DNA of 11,092 nt from Candidatus Margulisiibacteriota bacterium. Lineage in GTDB: Bacteria > Margulisbacteria > WOR-1 > O2-12-FULL-45-9. The notes below the pieces were generated by a model, which did no database searches, was not told the DNA's origin, and was given only the letters and a program-made list of their open reading frames with translations. Of this stretch, positions 1 to 6,003 are shown piece by piece. Numbering within the stretch: position 1 is the first letter of the stretch; the number at the start of each line of letters is the position of its first letter. The stretch lies in assembly GCA_030018645.1 (NCBI GenBank), contig JASEHX010000036.1:1-11092 (forward strand), given 5' to 3'. Position numbers and translations under genes: made by a program.

Positions 1-89
1 ACCAAATAATTAGGCCGGATTAGCAGATTTTAGGTGGGGTATGAATAATGCGGGGTCATAATAAAACTAAATCTCAACTCAAAATAAAT

Positions 90-193
90 CTCGACTCACT
101 CGAGACTCGTTAAAGTTTCACCTCGTTCGCTCGATTTACCTCTCCTGGCAGACTTGTACCGAGCGAGACCGCCGTAGGCGGTCGAGTCGAGGT
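90..193. repeat. Nested inverted repeats beside tRNA-Gln
   Basis: Non-coding stretch just past the 3' end of tRNA-Gln. It holds several complementary segments: CTCGACTC (90-97) with GAGTCGAG (184-191); ACCTCG (120-125) with CGAGGT (188-193); CGCTCG (128-133) with CGAGCG (160-165); and a perfect 7-bp hairpin GACCGCC-GTA-GGCGGTC (167-183). Some pairings compete, so the segment could switch between folds. There is no T-run, so it is not a standard intrinsic terminator. The 8-mer GTAGGCGG (176-183 region, starting 174) recurs in the repeat upstream of tRNA-Gly at 7283-7290, which hints at a repeat family linked to tRNA loci. Positions 1-89 show nothing I can support. Confidence 0.55.
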
Positions 194-194
194 A

Positions 195-265
195 CTGGGG
201 GACAGGGATTCGAACCCCGATACGCAGCTCCAGAGGCTGCAGTCCTACCGTTAGACGATCCCCCA
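195..265 (-). tRNA. tRNA-Gln (anticodon CTG)
   Basis: Complete cloverleaf read on the minus strand. The acceptor TGGGGGA pairs with TCCCCCA and is followed by discriminator G. The U1-A72 pair with G73 is typical of glutamine tRNAs. The anticodon stem GCAGC/GCTGC closes the loop CTCTGGA, giving anticodon CTG (decodes CAG). The T arm contains GGTTCGAATCC. CCA is not encoded (the next bases are GTA), so a CCA-adding enzyme is needed. A small hairpin TACAC/GTGTA (268-283 region) lies just upstream of the 5' end. Confidence 0.95.
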
Positions 266-300
266 CTACACCTTCGGTGTAAATTACAAGCACTAAGCAA

Positions 301-403
301 CAAATTACAAATAAATCACAATATCAAAAACAACAAATATCAAATTTAATATATTGTAAATTGATATTTTGGCATTGTTTGGAATTTGTCATTTGTTTTC
401 TGG
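301..403. repeat. AT-rich imperfect inverted repeat
   Basis: The stretch between tRNA-Gln and the small membrane-protein gene is dominated by CAAATTACAAAT-type sequence on the left (301-348) and its approximate reverse complement on the right (about 357-403), with the symmetry centre near 352. The inner part matches best (TAAATTTGATATTT against TAAATTGATATTT); the outer part is only roughly complementary. No coding potential is seen. It could fold into a long weak hairpin in RNA and may be a dispersed intergenic element, but only one copy is in the window. Confidence 0.45.
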
Positions 404-413
404 TCATTACTGC

Positions 414-650
414 CTAGTATGGCAGTTTCCACCACTGCGGTTGTAAAAGCAGGATAAATAAGCCAAACAACGTTATAAACGCAGCTAAGCCGACAAACAC
501 AATAAATCCCCCCTGGATCGGCTCCTTCCAGCGTGCTTTCATCCACCAAGCAAAAAGCAGGGCTATTATTCCGACAACCGTTACCGATCCGCCCTTAAAC
601 CACGGGCTCATGTTGGTAACTTTGACCAGCTGTACATAAAATTCATTCAT
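414..650 (-). CDS. Small two-helix membrane protein, function unknown
   Basis: A 78-residue protein not recognised as a named family. Two hydrophobic segments are visible: about residues 22-37 (VTVVGIIALLFAWWM region) and 47-69 (GGFIVFVGLAAFITLFGLFILLL region, cut here only for description). A short basic, Trp-containing loop (KARWKEP) joins them, and the tail is Trp/Pro-rich. There is no cleavable signal. It is probably an inner-membrane protein with a helical hairpin. The start at 648-650 has no Shine-Dalgarno sequence. Instead a TTGACA box (685-690) and a -10-like TAAACT (661-666), 18 bp apart, end 10 nt before the ATG, which would give an almost leaderless mRNA. It diverges from the 540-residue gene on the other strand. 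The lack of homology recognition and small size keep confidence moderate. Confidence 0.65.
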   Translation of the reverse strand: MNEFYVQLVKVTNMSPWFKGGSVTVVGIIALLFAWWMKARWKEPIQGGFIVFVGLAAFITLFGLFILLLQPQWWKLPY

Positions 651-660
651 GGTGATTACA

Positions 661-690
661 AGTTTAACAATCGAGCGTTGCCTTTGTCAA
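661..690 (-). promoter_or_regulatory. Promoter of the small membrane-protein gene
   Basis: On the minus strand, a perfect -35 TTGACA (685-690), an 18-bp spacer and a -10-like TAAACT (661-666, four of six consensus matches). Only 10 nt separate the -10 from the ATG at 650, so transcription would begin about 3 nt before the start codon. Confidence 0.55.
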
Positions 691-731
691 CACGCCTTTT
701 CCACTGAAATTTTTTAATATTACTGTAGAAA

Positions 732-737
732 TAAACT
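732..737 (+). promoter_or_regulatory. Possible -10 box of the 540-residue gene
   Basis: TAAACT lies exactly 10 nt before the ATG at 748, the same hexamer and spacing as the divergent gene at 650. No convincing -35 is seen, and there is no Shine-Dalgarno sequence between the box and the ATG. In AT-rich DNA a four-of-six match is easy by chance, so this rests mainly on the parallel with its neighbour. Confidence 0.3.
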
Positions 738-747
738 TTGAATTAAC

Positions 748-2370
748 ATGCCAAACATCAGAGTAAGTTCAACTAGCGGTGTATACTCTGTCCCCGGACT
801 TGCACGATCGTTCCATAAAATATGTGAATGGTTAAAAACGGAAGGACACTTAAGAAGAGCTGCGGTTGCAAGACCTGGAGCGGATCGTTTTGATCTTGCG
901 GCCTTGATTGCTAGGTCTGGATTGCCGCGAAGAACAATTGCAGATACCTTAATGCATCCCTTCCCCGCCCGTCGGTTAGCTGAACTGCGCTCCTTATCAT
1001 CCTTAAATATTGCCAATATCCTTCCCATCCTCGATGCTGCGCTGGATGATGTTTCTCTTGATGTTAGAAGATTTGCGACAAAAAGAATCACTGCATATTT
1101 CACATCCTTACCTGCTGGGGAACCTGGACAAAGCGGCTCCGGTTTAATAACACAAAGCGAACTTGACCATATTCTTTGCCGTGCTTTTAATGCAGCCAAC
1201 AGAGCTACAGCAGAACAACTTTTACCTAAGCTGGCCGAACGAAAAGCAGCAGAAAGTAATTTTTCGCTTGACCTGGTGTTTGATAAACTAATCGCCATCT
1301 CTTACCAATCAAAGGATCCGGCCAGTCGGATTGCTGCTTGTCATCTGCTTGGCCAAGTATCAGAAAATAGAATTATGGAAGCGGCGAATCAATTAGAAAC
1401 AAATATTCTACTATATGATTCCAGTCCTGATGTTCGCTCAACGGCTAAAACCGTATTACTAGGTATGCCCGATTATGTCGTTTTAAGATTTGTCAGCAGA
1501 CATGCTTTCACTGGTGATGCTAGTGTCCGACGCCGCTTTTATCAAGCAAGCGCACGGTTGGCAAGCAGGGTATCCCAAAGACGGGATATGCGGACGGTGA
1601 GAACTTATCTAATAAGAGAAATAGAGTTGGAAGTTCTTCCGCAGTTGCTTTATTTTTTATTATCACGCGAGATTGGTATAACCGACCAAGCTATAAAGTA
1701 TGCTTTACAGCTTAGACTGCATCAACCTTTTAACCACGCAATAAAACAGGCAAAGACATTGCTATTGTGGGACAGTGAACTTGCGGAAGCCGCCGCAACT
1801 CACAGCGAAGCTATAGTTAGGGGATTATTAAATTTACCTCCAACGACTTTTACGAGCACGGCTCAAGAACAAGCTGTTGATTTTTCCGCTATTGATGCAG
1901 TAACTGCCCAATTCCTGGCTGAAGCAATTAAACGCCAAGGCTGGGATGGGTTTAACATTGGTTTTACTACCGAAGCAAAAGAAAGTATTACCCCGGTAGA
2001 GGCCGCTTCTCTTGTTTTGGTGCCTTTTCACACTGCAGATCCGGTCGATTCAACATTCAAGCCATTAACCGCTATTCTAACTCCCTTAAAGGAAAGTAAT
2101 GCGGCGGCTATTATCTGTCCAATTTGCCAGCCGACCATTTTGCCTAAACAAGTTGTGCTCATATCTGATTCCGTCCAATTATCAGTTGAAGAAGACCGGG
2201 TTATGCGTCGATTGGAGTGCGTTTATCTCGCGCAGAGAGCTTTGGAAGAAATTGAAAGCGGTGTTCCGGTTAATCAGCGGCTCGCTTTTTATGATAGGGA
2301 ATTTAGCACCGGTTTTCGCTTGGTATTTACCGCTTACATGAATGTCTGCCGGCTGGCACGTGCAATTTAG
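748..2370 (+). CDS. Uncharacterised 540-residue protein with HEAT-like helices
   Basis: I do not recognise the family. No signal peptide or membrane helix is seen, so it is probably cytoplasmic. Residues about 90-370 are strongly helical. Segments around 91-118, 189-207 and 223-238 look like HEAT/armadillo helix pairs, with the typical small-residue and D-x-x-V/S-R-x-x-A pattern (for example SPDVRSTAKTVLL and DPASRIAACHLL). Such solenoids are usually protein-binding scaffolds. Residues 375-540 are less repetitive, with a beta-prone stretch, one CPIC pair (457-460) and a helical end. A lone CxxC is too little to claim zinc binding. The start at 748 lacks a Shine-Dalgarno sequence; the N-terminus (MPNIRVSSTSG) looks natural. 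The stop overlaps the stop of the convergent lipoprotein gene by 4 nt. Coding is supported by length and coherent composition; function is unknown. Confidence 0.8.
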   Translation: MPNIRVSSTSGVYSVPGLARSFHKICEWLKTEGHLRRAAVARPGADRFDLAALIARSGLPRRTIADTLMHPFPARRLAELRSLSSLNIANILPILDAALDDVSLDVRRFATKRITAYFTSLPAGEPGQSGSGLITQSELDHILCRAFNAANRATAEQLLPKLAERKAAESNFSLDLVFDKLIAISYQSKDPASRIAACHLLGQVSENRIMEAANQLETNILLYDSSPDVRSTAKTVLLGMPDYVVLRFVSRHAFTGDASVRRRFYQASARLASRVSQRRDMRTVRTYLIREIELEVLPQLLYFLLSREIGITDQAIKYALQLRLHQPFNHAIKQAKTLLLWDSELAEAAATHSEAIVRGLLNLPPTTFTSTAQEQAVDFSAIDAVTAQFLAEAIKRQGWDGFNIGFTTEAKESITPVEAASLVLVPFHTADPVDSTFKPLTAILTPLKESNAAAIICPICQPTILPKQVVLISDSVQLSVEEDRVMRRLECVYLAQRALEEIESGVPVNQRLAFYDREFSTGFRLVFTAYMNVCRLARAI

Positions 2371-3662
2371 TGATGAAAATAAAACCGATATTGGCCACTT
2401 TCTAGTCGAGCTGGGCTCATCGAACCCCGACCGCCGATTTTTGGCAGTGAATTAAAACTCCAATCGTTGCCATTTTCAGAAGAAGCGCTGGCGGTAAAAT
2501 TGGTGCTTTCTCCAAACAGGGCTGAAAAATACAGGCGATAAATGCCGCTAAATTCGCCAATCCTCACGGCTGGCCCGCCCACTCGGTATCCCTCGGGGGT
2601 AACAATTGATAATTCTACTTCGGCTGAACTAAAGGTATCTCCGTTATCAGATGAACTGCATACCCGAATTTTGGAACCCTGTAAAAACATCTTATAATCT
2701 GTTCCAAAACGATAAATTTCTGGATCCGTCAGGCCTACCCCCTTATTAGAATATACGATACCCAGGTAATAGAATGTTTGGCCGTCGCTGGCCTCAGAAG
2801 TAGCGCAACCAACATAATGCGTGCTCGCTTCGGCAATATCTCCTCCTTCCGGAATCTCGCTTTCTGGCACACAAAAGAAATACAGCCGGTACATTCCAGC
2901 CCCATCTTGGATAATGGAAGGGTCGGCTATAGTCAAAGTATCTGGCAAACCAAATATCCTTAAAGCCCTAACTTCAAAACTGACGCCATCAGTGTCTGTT
3001 TGCTCAGCCAGGCTGAAGGCATTATTATCCCTAAAGTAATAAGCATTATACAAATTTGATAGGTCGGTGGGAGTAACATTTGCGCTGGATAACGTCCTGA
3101 CCGCCGAAATAATTTTACGAGTAGCATGGCCATCTACAAAATATAAACGGATTTTGCCGTTTTGACCAATAATTGCGTCTGGAACCGAGGCATGTTCAAT
3201 TATCCCTTCGGTTAACCGTTCGGCAATAAAGCCATTTTCATCGATATTGCGAGCTTCAAAACTCAAGCCATCGCTTGAATAGGCCACCGATATTTTATGC
3301 GCGCTTGGACCAAGAGCAGCCGTATAAAGTGTTCCTACGTTTTCCAGATAACTCAAAAATGTATCCATCGGAACAGAATTATCGTATTGGGTAAAAATCG
3401 CTTCAAGCGAAACCCGTATATCGCCCGACATGGGAGGCAAACCGGTCCCACCGCCGCTGCTAGTTGTTGTCGTAACAAGAGTGGTGGCAGTCGTTGAAGA
3501 ATTGGTACTTGAAGTAGTAACCGTTGCCGTTGTTGTTCCCGTCATAGTAACAGTAGTAGTGCTGGTAGTATTAGTGCTAACCGTTCCGGACTGGGTGCAG
3601 CCATATAGCAAGCAAACCAAGCAAAAAATTATTAATGCAATAAAAATCCATGGTTTATTCAT
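2367..3662 (-). CDS. Secreted lipoprotein, Thr-rich stalk plus predicted five-bladed beta-propeller
   Basis: A 431-residue predicted lipoprotein. A signal peptide (residues 1-21) ends in LLYGC, so Cys22 would be lipidated. Residues 23-73 form a Thr/Ser-rich, probably extended stalk. From about residue 120 two motifs alternate five times: an Asp-box-like S-x-D-G-x-[ST]-F (near 129, 223, 292, 338, 394) and a strand motif [DGS]P-x-[IVAR]...Y/I-R-L-Y-F (161-175, 247-262, 313-327, 363-379, 416-429). Five cycles suggest a five-bladed propeller, as in GH43/GH32-type or sugar-binding folds; I cannot name a substrate or confirm catalytic residues. The start at 3662 is chosen over an upstream ATG at 3716 because GGAGG (3670-3674) sits 7 nt before it and the signal peptide then begins properly. 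The start overlaps the thiC stop (ATGA), so the two are probably cotranslated. No terminator is visible downstream. Confidence 0.85.
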   Translation of the reverse strand: MNKPWIFIALIIFCLVCLLYGCTQSGTVSTNTTSTTTVTMTGTTTATVTTSSTNSSTTATTLVTTTTSSGGGTGLPPMSGDIRVSLEAIFTQYDNSVPMDTFLSYLENVGTLYTAALGPSAHKISVAYSSDGLSFEARNIDENGFIAERLTEGIIEHASVPDAIIGQNGKIRLYFVDGHATRKIISAVRTLSSANVTPTDLSNLYNAYYFRDNNAFSLAEQTDTDGVSFEVRALRIFGLPDTLTIADPSIIQDGAGMYRLYFFCVPESEIPEGGDIAEASTHYVGCATSEASDGQTFYYLGIVYSNKGVGLTDPEIYRFGTDYKMFLQGSKIRVCSSSDNGDTFSSAEVELSIVTPEGYRVGGPAVRIGEFSGIYRLYFSALFGESTNFTASASSENGNDWSFNSLPKIGGRGSMSPARLESGQYRFYFHH

Positions 3663-4915
3663 TGCAGCGCCTCCGAAGAAATCTTCATAGCACAAAACTC
3701 GCCGCACATGGAACAAACATTTTTTTCTTTTGACTTCCTTTTCCGGTGGATTGCTCGGGCCCTCTCCGGGTCAATCGCCAATTCAATTTGTTTTCCCCAA
3801 TTCAATCTTTTCCGTGCCTTCGACATAGCCCTGTCCCACTCTTTTGCTCCTCTAATTCCCTTGGCAATATCCGCGCAATGGCCGGCAATGCGGGAGGCGA
3901 TTACTCCCTCTTTCACGTCCTCCGGCGTTGGCAGTCCCAAATGTTCGGTGGGAGTTACATAGCAGAGAAAATCGGCGCCGGCATAGGCGGCTAAAGTCCC
4001 GCCAATGGCAGAAGTGATGTGATCGTATCCAGGGGTAACATCCGTCGGCAAGGGGCCCAATACATAAAACGGCGCGCCAAAACAGAGTTTCTTTTGCAGT
4101 TTGATCTGGCCAACAATTTGGTCATAGGGCACGTGTCCTGGCCCTTCAATAATCACCTGTACACCCTCTTTCCAAGCCATCTTGGTTAATTCACCCAGGA
4201 CCTTGAGTTCCCCAATTTGCGCGGCATCGCCGGCATCAATAATCGAACCGGGACGCATACCATCACCCAGTGACAAAGTGACATCATACTTTTGGGCAAT
4301 TTCCAGCAAACGGCCATAGTCCGCAAAAAAAGGATTTTCCCTATCGTTTTCCAATATCCATTTCATTAATAAAGCCCCACCCCTTGATACCACTTCCATT
4401 AACCGAGGGTGTTTTTTTAATTGCGATATCGTTTTGCGGGTAACGCCGCAGTGGATGGTCATAAAATCGACCCCTTCTTTAGCTTGTTGTTCAACTACCG
4501 CAAACATGCCGTCGGGGGTCATTTTATTTTCCACAATCGCTTGATAAATAGGAACCGTGCCGAGAGGAACGCAACATTCAGTTAATATCCGCTCCCGAAT
4601 ATCCGTAATATTCCCGCCGGTGGATAGGTCCATGACCGCGTCGGTTTTGGCAGCCAAGGCAAATCTAAGCTTTTTTAATTCTTCTCCAACTTTAGGATAA
4701 TCAGCCGAAGTCCCAATATTGGCATTAACCTTTACCCTCAATCCCTTACCTATACCGATTGCTTTACTGCCTTTATGGAGAGGATTAAATGGAATGGCGA
4801 TGCGGCCTTTCGCTATTCCTTTTTGAATTTCTTCCGGCTTTAAGAATTCATCCCTTGCCGCCTGGCGCATGGCTGAGGTGATATTTCCCTTGAGGGCTTC
4901 TTGGCGCTGGGTCAT
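3659..4915 (-). CDS. thiC: Phosphomethylpyrimidine synthase ThiC
   Basis: A radical-SAM enzyme that rearranges 5-aminoimidazole ribotide into hydroxymethylpyrimidine phosphate, the pyrimidine half of thiamine; cytoplasmic. At 418 residues it is the short form, lacking the N-terminal extension of the E. coli protein. Family landmarks visible: NANIGTS (64-70), DLSTGG (96-101), SLGDGMRPG (215-223), EGPGH (257-261), PTDVTPGYDHI (290-300) and YVTPTEHLGLP (319-329). The C-terminal cluster motif is CSMCGEFC with Cys401, 404 and 408, so CX2CX3C, one residue shorter than the textbook CX2CX4C. I believe the short anaerobe/archaeal forms share this spacing but cannot check. The start (MTQRQEALKG) matches the usual short-form N-terminus. 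There is no Shine-Dalgarno sequence, and TATAAT ends 10 nt upstream. It is separate from the other thi genes, has no TPP riboswitch, and is coupled to the downstream lipoprotein gene. Confidence 0.97.
   Translation of the reverse strand: MTQRQEALKGNITSAMRQAARDEFLKPEEIQKGIAKGRIAIPFNPLHKGSKAIGIGKGLRVKVNANIGTSADYPKVGEELKKLRFALAAKTDAVMDLSTGGNITDIRERILTECCVPLGTVPIYQAIVENKMTPDGMFAVVEQQAKEGVDFMTIHCGVTRKTISQLKKHPRLMEVVSRGGALLMKWILENDRENPFFADYGRLLEIAQKYDVTLSLGDGMRPGSIIDAGDAAQIGELKVLGELTKMAWKEGVQVIIEGPGHVPYDQIVGQIKLQKKLCFGAPFYVLGPLPTDVTPGYDHITSAIGGTLAAYAGADFLCYVTPTEHLGLPTPEDVKEGVIASRIAGHCADIAKGIRGAKEWDRAMSKARKRLNWGKQIELAIDPERARAIHRKRKSKEKNVCSMCGEFCAMKISSEALQ
3670..3674 (-). promoter_or_regulatory. Ribosome binding site of the propeller lipoprotein
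   Basis: GGAGG on the minus strand, inside the end of thiC, 7 nt before the ATG at 3662. It decides the start codon of the lipoprotein. Confidence 0.85.
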
Positions 4916-4925
4916 ATTGTTTTTG

Positions 4926-4934
4926 ATTATAGCA
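4926..4934 (-). promoter_or_regulatory. Extended -10 promoter of thiC
   Basis: TGCTATAAT on the minus strand, a perfect extended -10. No good -35 is seen (AAAGCT at the 17-bp position). Ten nucleotides separate it from the thiC ATG, leaving a predicted 5' leader of about 3-5 nt and no room for a Shine-Dalgarno sequence or riboswitch. Confidence 0.75.
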
Positions 4935-4939
4935 TAAAA

Positions 4940-4948
4940 TGCTACAAT
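4940..4948 (+). promoter_or_regulatory. Extended -10 promoter of rlmN
   Basis: TGCTACAAT on the plus strand, six nt before the ATG at 4955, so transcription would start at or next to the first base of the start codon. With the thiC -10 it forms a near-perfect palindrome: ATTATAGCAT (4926-4935), three A, then ATGCTACAAT (4939-4948), with one mismatch. Confidence 0.65.
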
Positions 4949-4954
4949 AGCTTT

Positions 4955-5947
4955 ATGAACGATTTATCCAGCAAAAGCATTGCAGAAATCACCGCCCTTT
5001 GCAATGAACTGGGCCTGCCGCAATACAAAGCGCGCGAAATCTTCCGTTTTATCAATCAAAAACTGGTTGAGAACATTAATGAAATAACCACCCTTAAAAA
5101 AGAAGAGCGTTCTTTTTTTACCATATCTGCAATCCCCCCCGTCAAAATTGAAAAAGGCAAAACCGCTGAAAAAGCCTTATTTACCTTGAACGATGGGAGC
5201 CAAATTGAGACCGTTTACATGGATTATGCGGATGAGCGAAAATCATTGTGCGTATCGTCGCAAGTCGGCTGTCCCATGGGCTGTAAATTTTGCGCTACCG
5301 GCCGTATGGGATTCATCCGCAATTTAACTGCCGCTGAAATCCTCGCCCAAGTTTATTATTTTGCCAAAAAAGAAAAGATCTCCAACCTGGTCTTTATGGG
5401 AATGGGAGAGCCGTTCTTAAATTATGAAAATGTAATGAAGGCGATCTATATCTTGAACGATGATCTAGGATTAAATATCGCCTCGCGCAAAATCGTTATT
5501 TCAACCATCGGCCTAATTCCCGGGATCAAGAAATTCACCGATGAAACTAAACAAATCCGTTTAGCCTGGTCGCTGGTTGCTCCCACCGATGAATTAAGGA
5601 AAAAGCTAATTGGCTGCAAAGGACTGCCAACTATTGCAGATACCATTAAGGCCTTGCGGGACTACCAAAGAAAGCGCAAAAGAAGGATCACTATAGAATA
5701 TGTTCTACTAAAACATATTAATGACAGCGAACAAAACTTGCGCGATTTTGCCAAGATCGCCCATAAGTTAGACAGTCATATTAATCTTATCCCTTATAAC
5801 CTTTCCCCTGCCTCCCAATTCCAACGGGTTGATCCCAGGTTTGCTCGAGATTTTTTAAAATCCCTGGGATGCAATGTTACTGTGCGGCAAAGCTTGGGAC
5901 AGGAGATTTCCGCCGCTTGCGGACAGCTTTGTCAAATTAGCTATTGA
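4955..5947 (+). CDS. rlmN: Dual-specificity RNA methyltransferase RlmN
   Basis: A radical-SAM enzyme that methylates C2 of A2503 in 23S rRNA and of A37 in some tRNAs. At 330 residues it is near the shorter end of the family. The cluster motif CPMGCKFC gives Cys106, 110 and 113 (CX3CX2C). Cys99, seven residues before it in LCVSSQVGC, matches the second catalytic Cys of E. coli RlmN, and Cys322 in ACGQL matches the methyl-carrying Cys. GMGEP (149-153) and NLIPYNL (277-283) are also typical. The usual SLHAP motif reads SLVAP (206-210), a change in a normally conserved His. The start at 4955 (MNDLSSKSIAEI) fits the family N-terminus; the in-frame ATG at 4901 would lie inside thiC and upstream of the promoter. 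The stop codon overlaps the -35 box of the next gene. Confidence 0.96.
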   Translation: MNDLSSKSIAEITALCNELGLPQYKAREIFRFINQKLVENINEITTLKKEERSFFTISAIPPVKIEKGKTAEKALFTLNDGSQIETVYMDYADERKSLCVSSQVGCPMGCKFCATGRMGFIRNLTAAEILAQVYYFAKKEKISNLVFMGMGEPFLNYENVMKAIYILNDDLGLNIASRKIVISTIGLIPGIKKFTDETKQIRLAWSLVAPTDELRKKLIGCKGLPTIADTIKALRDYQRKRKRRITIEYVLLKHINDSEQNLRDFAKIAHKLDSHINLIPYNLSPASQFQRVDPRFARDFLKSLGCNVTVRQSLGQEISAACGQLCQISY

Positions 5948-5971
5948 CAACTTCGTACAAAAGCGTAAAAT
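5944..5971 (+). promoter_or_regulatory. Promoter of the second lipoprotein gene
   Basis: TTGACA (5944-5949), a 16-bp spacer and TAAAAT (5966-5971): a near-consensus housekeeping promoter. The -35 shares bases with the TGA stop of rlmN. It leads to a leader of about 26 nt. Confidence 0.8.
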
Positions 5972-5986
5972 GTATGCAGAATTTAT

Positions 5987-5995
5987 AAAGGAGGT
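5987..5995 (+). promoter_or_regulatory. Strong ribosome binding site
   Basis: AAAGGAGGT, 8 nt before the ATG at 6004. It is a near-perfect anti-16S match, in contrast with the leaderless-looking neighbours, and shows that this genome also uses classical Shine-Dalgarno initiation. Confidence 0.9.
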
Positions 5996-6003
5996 TCAAG
6001 CTT

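Noticed and set aside
96..293. 65-residue frame over tRNA-Gln
   Set aside because: Again antisense or through-tRNA translation (VGLQPLELRIGVRIPVP type); no gene.
720..1298. 192-residue open frame on the minus strand
   Set aside because: Lies antisense inside the 540-residue gene; composition is that of a shadow frame, with no ribosome site or recognisable motif.
3663..3716. Longer N-terminus for the propeller lipoprotein
   Set aside because: The extra 18 residues lie inside thiC, lack a ribosome site and would bury the signal peptide; GGAGG supports 3662.
4901..4954. Upstream start for RlmN
   Set aside because: Would overlap the start of thiC and precede the rlmN -10; family N-terminus fits 4955.
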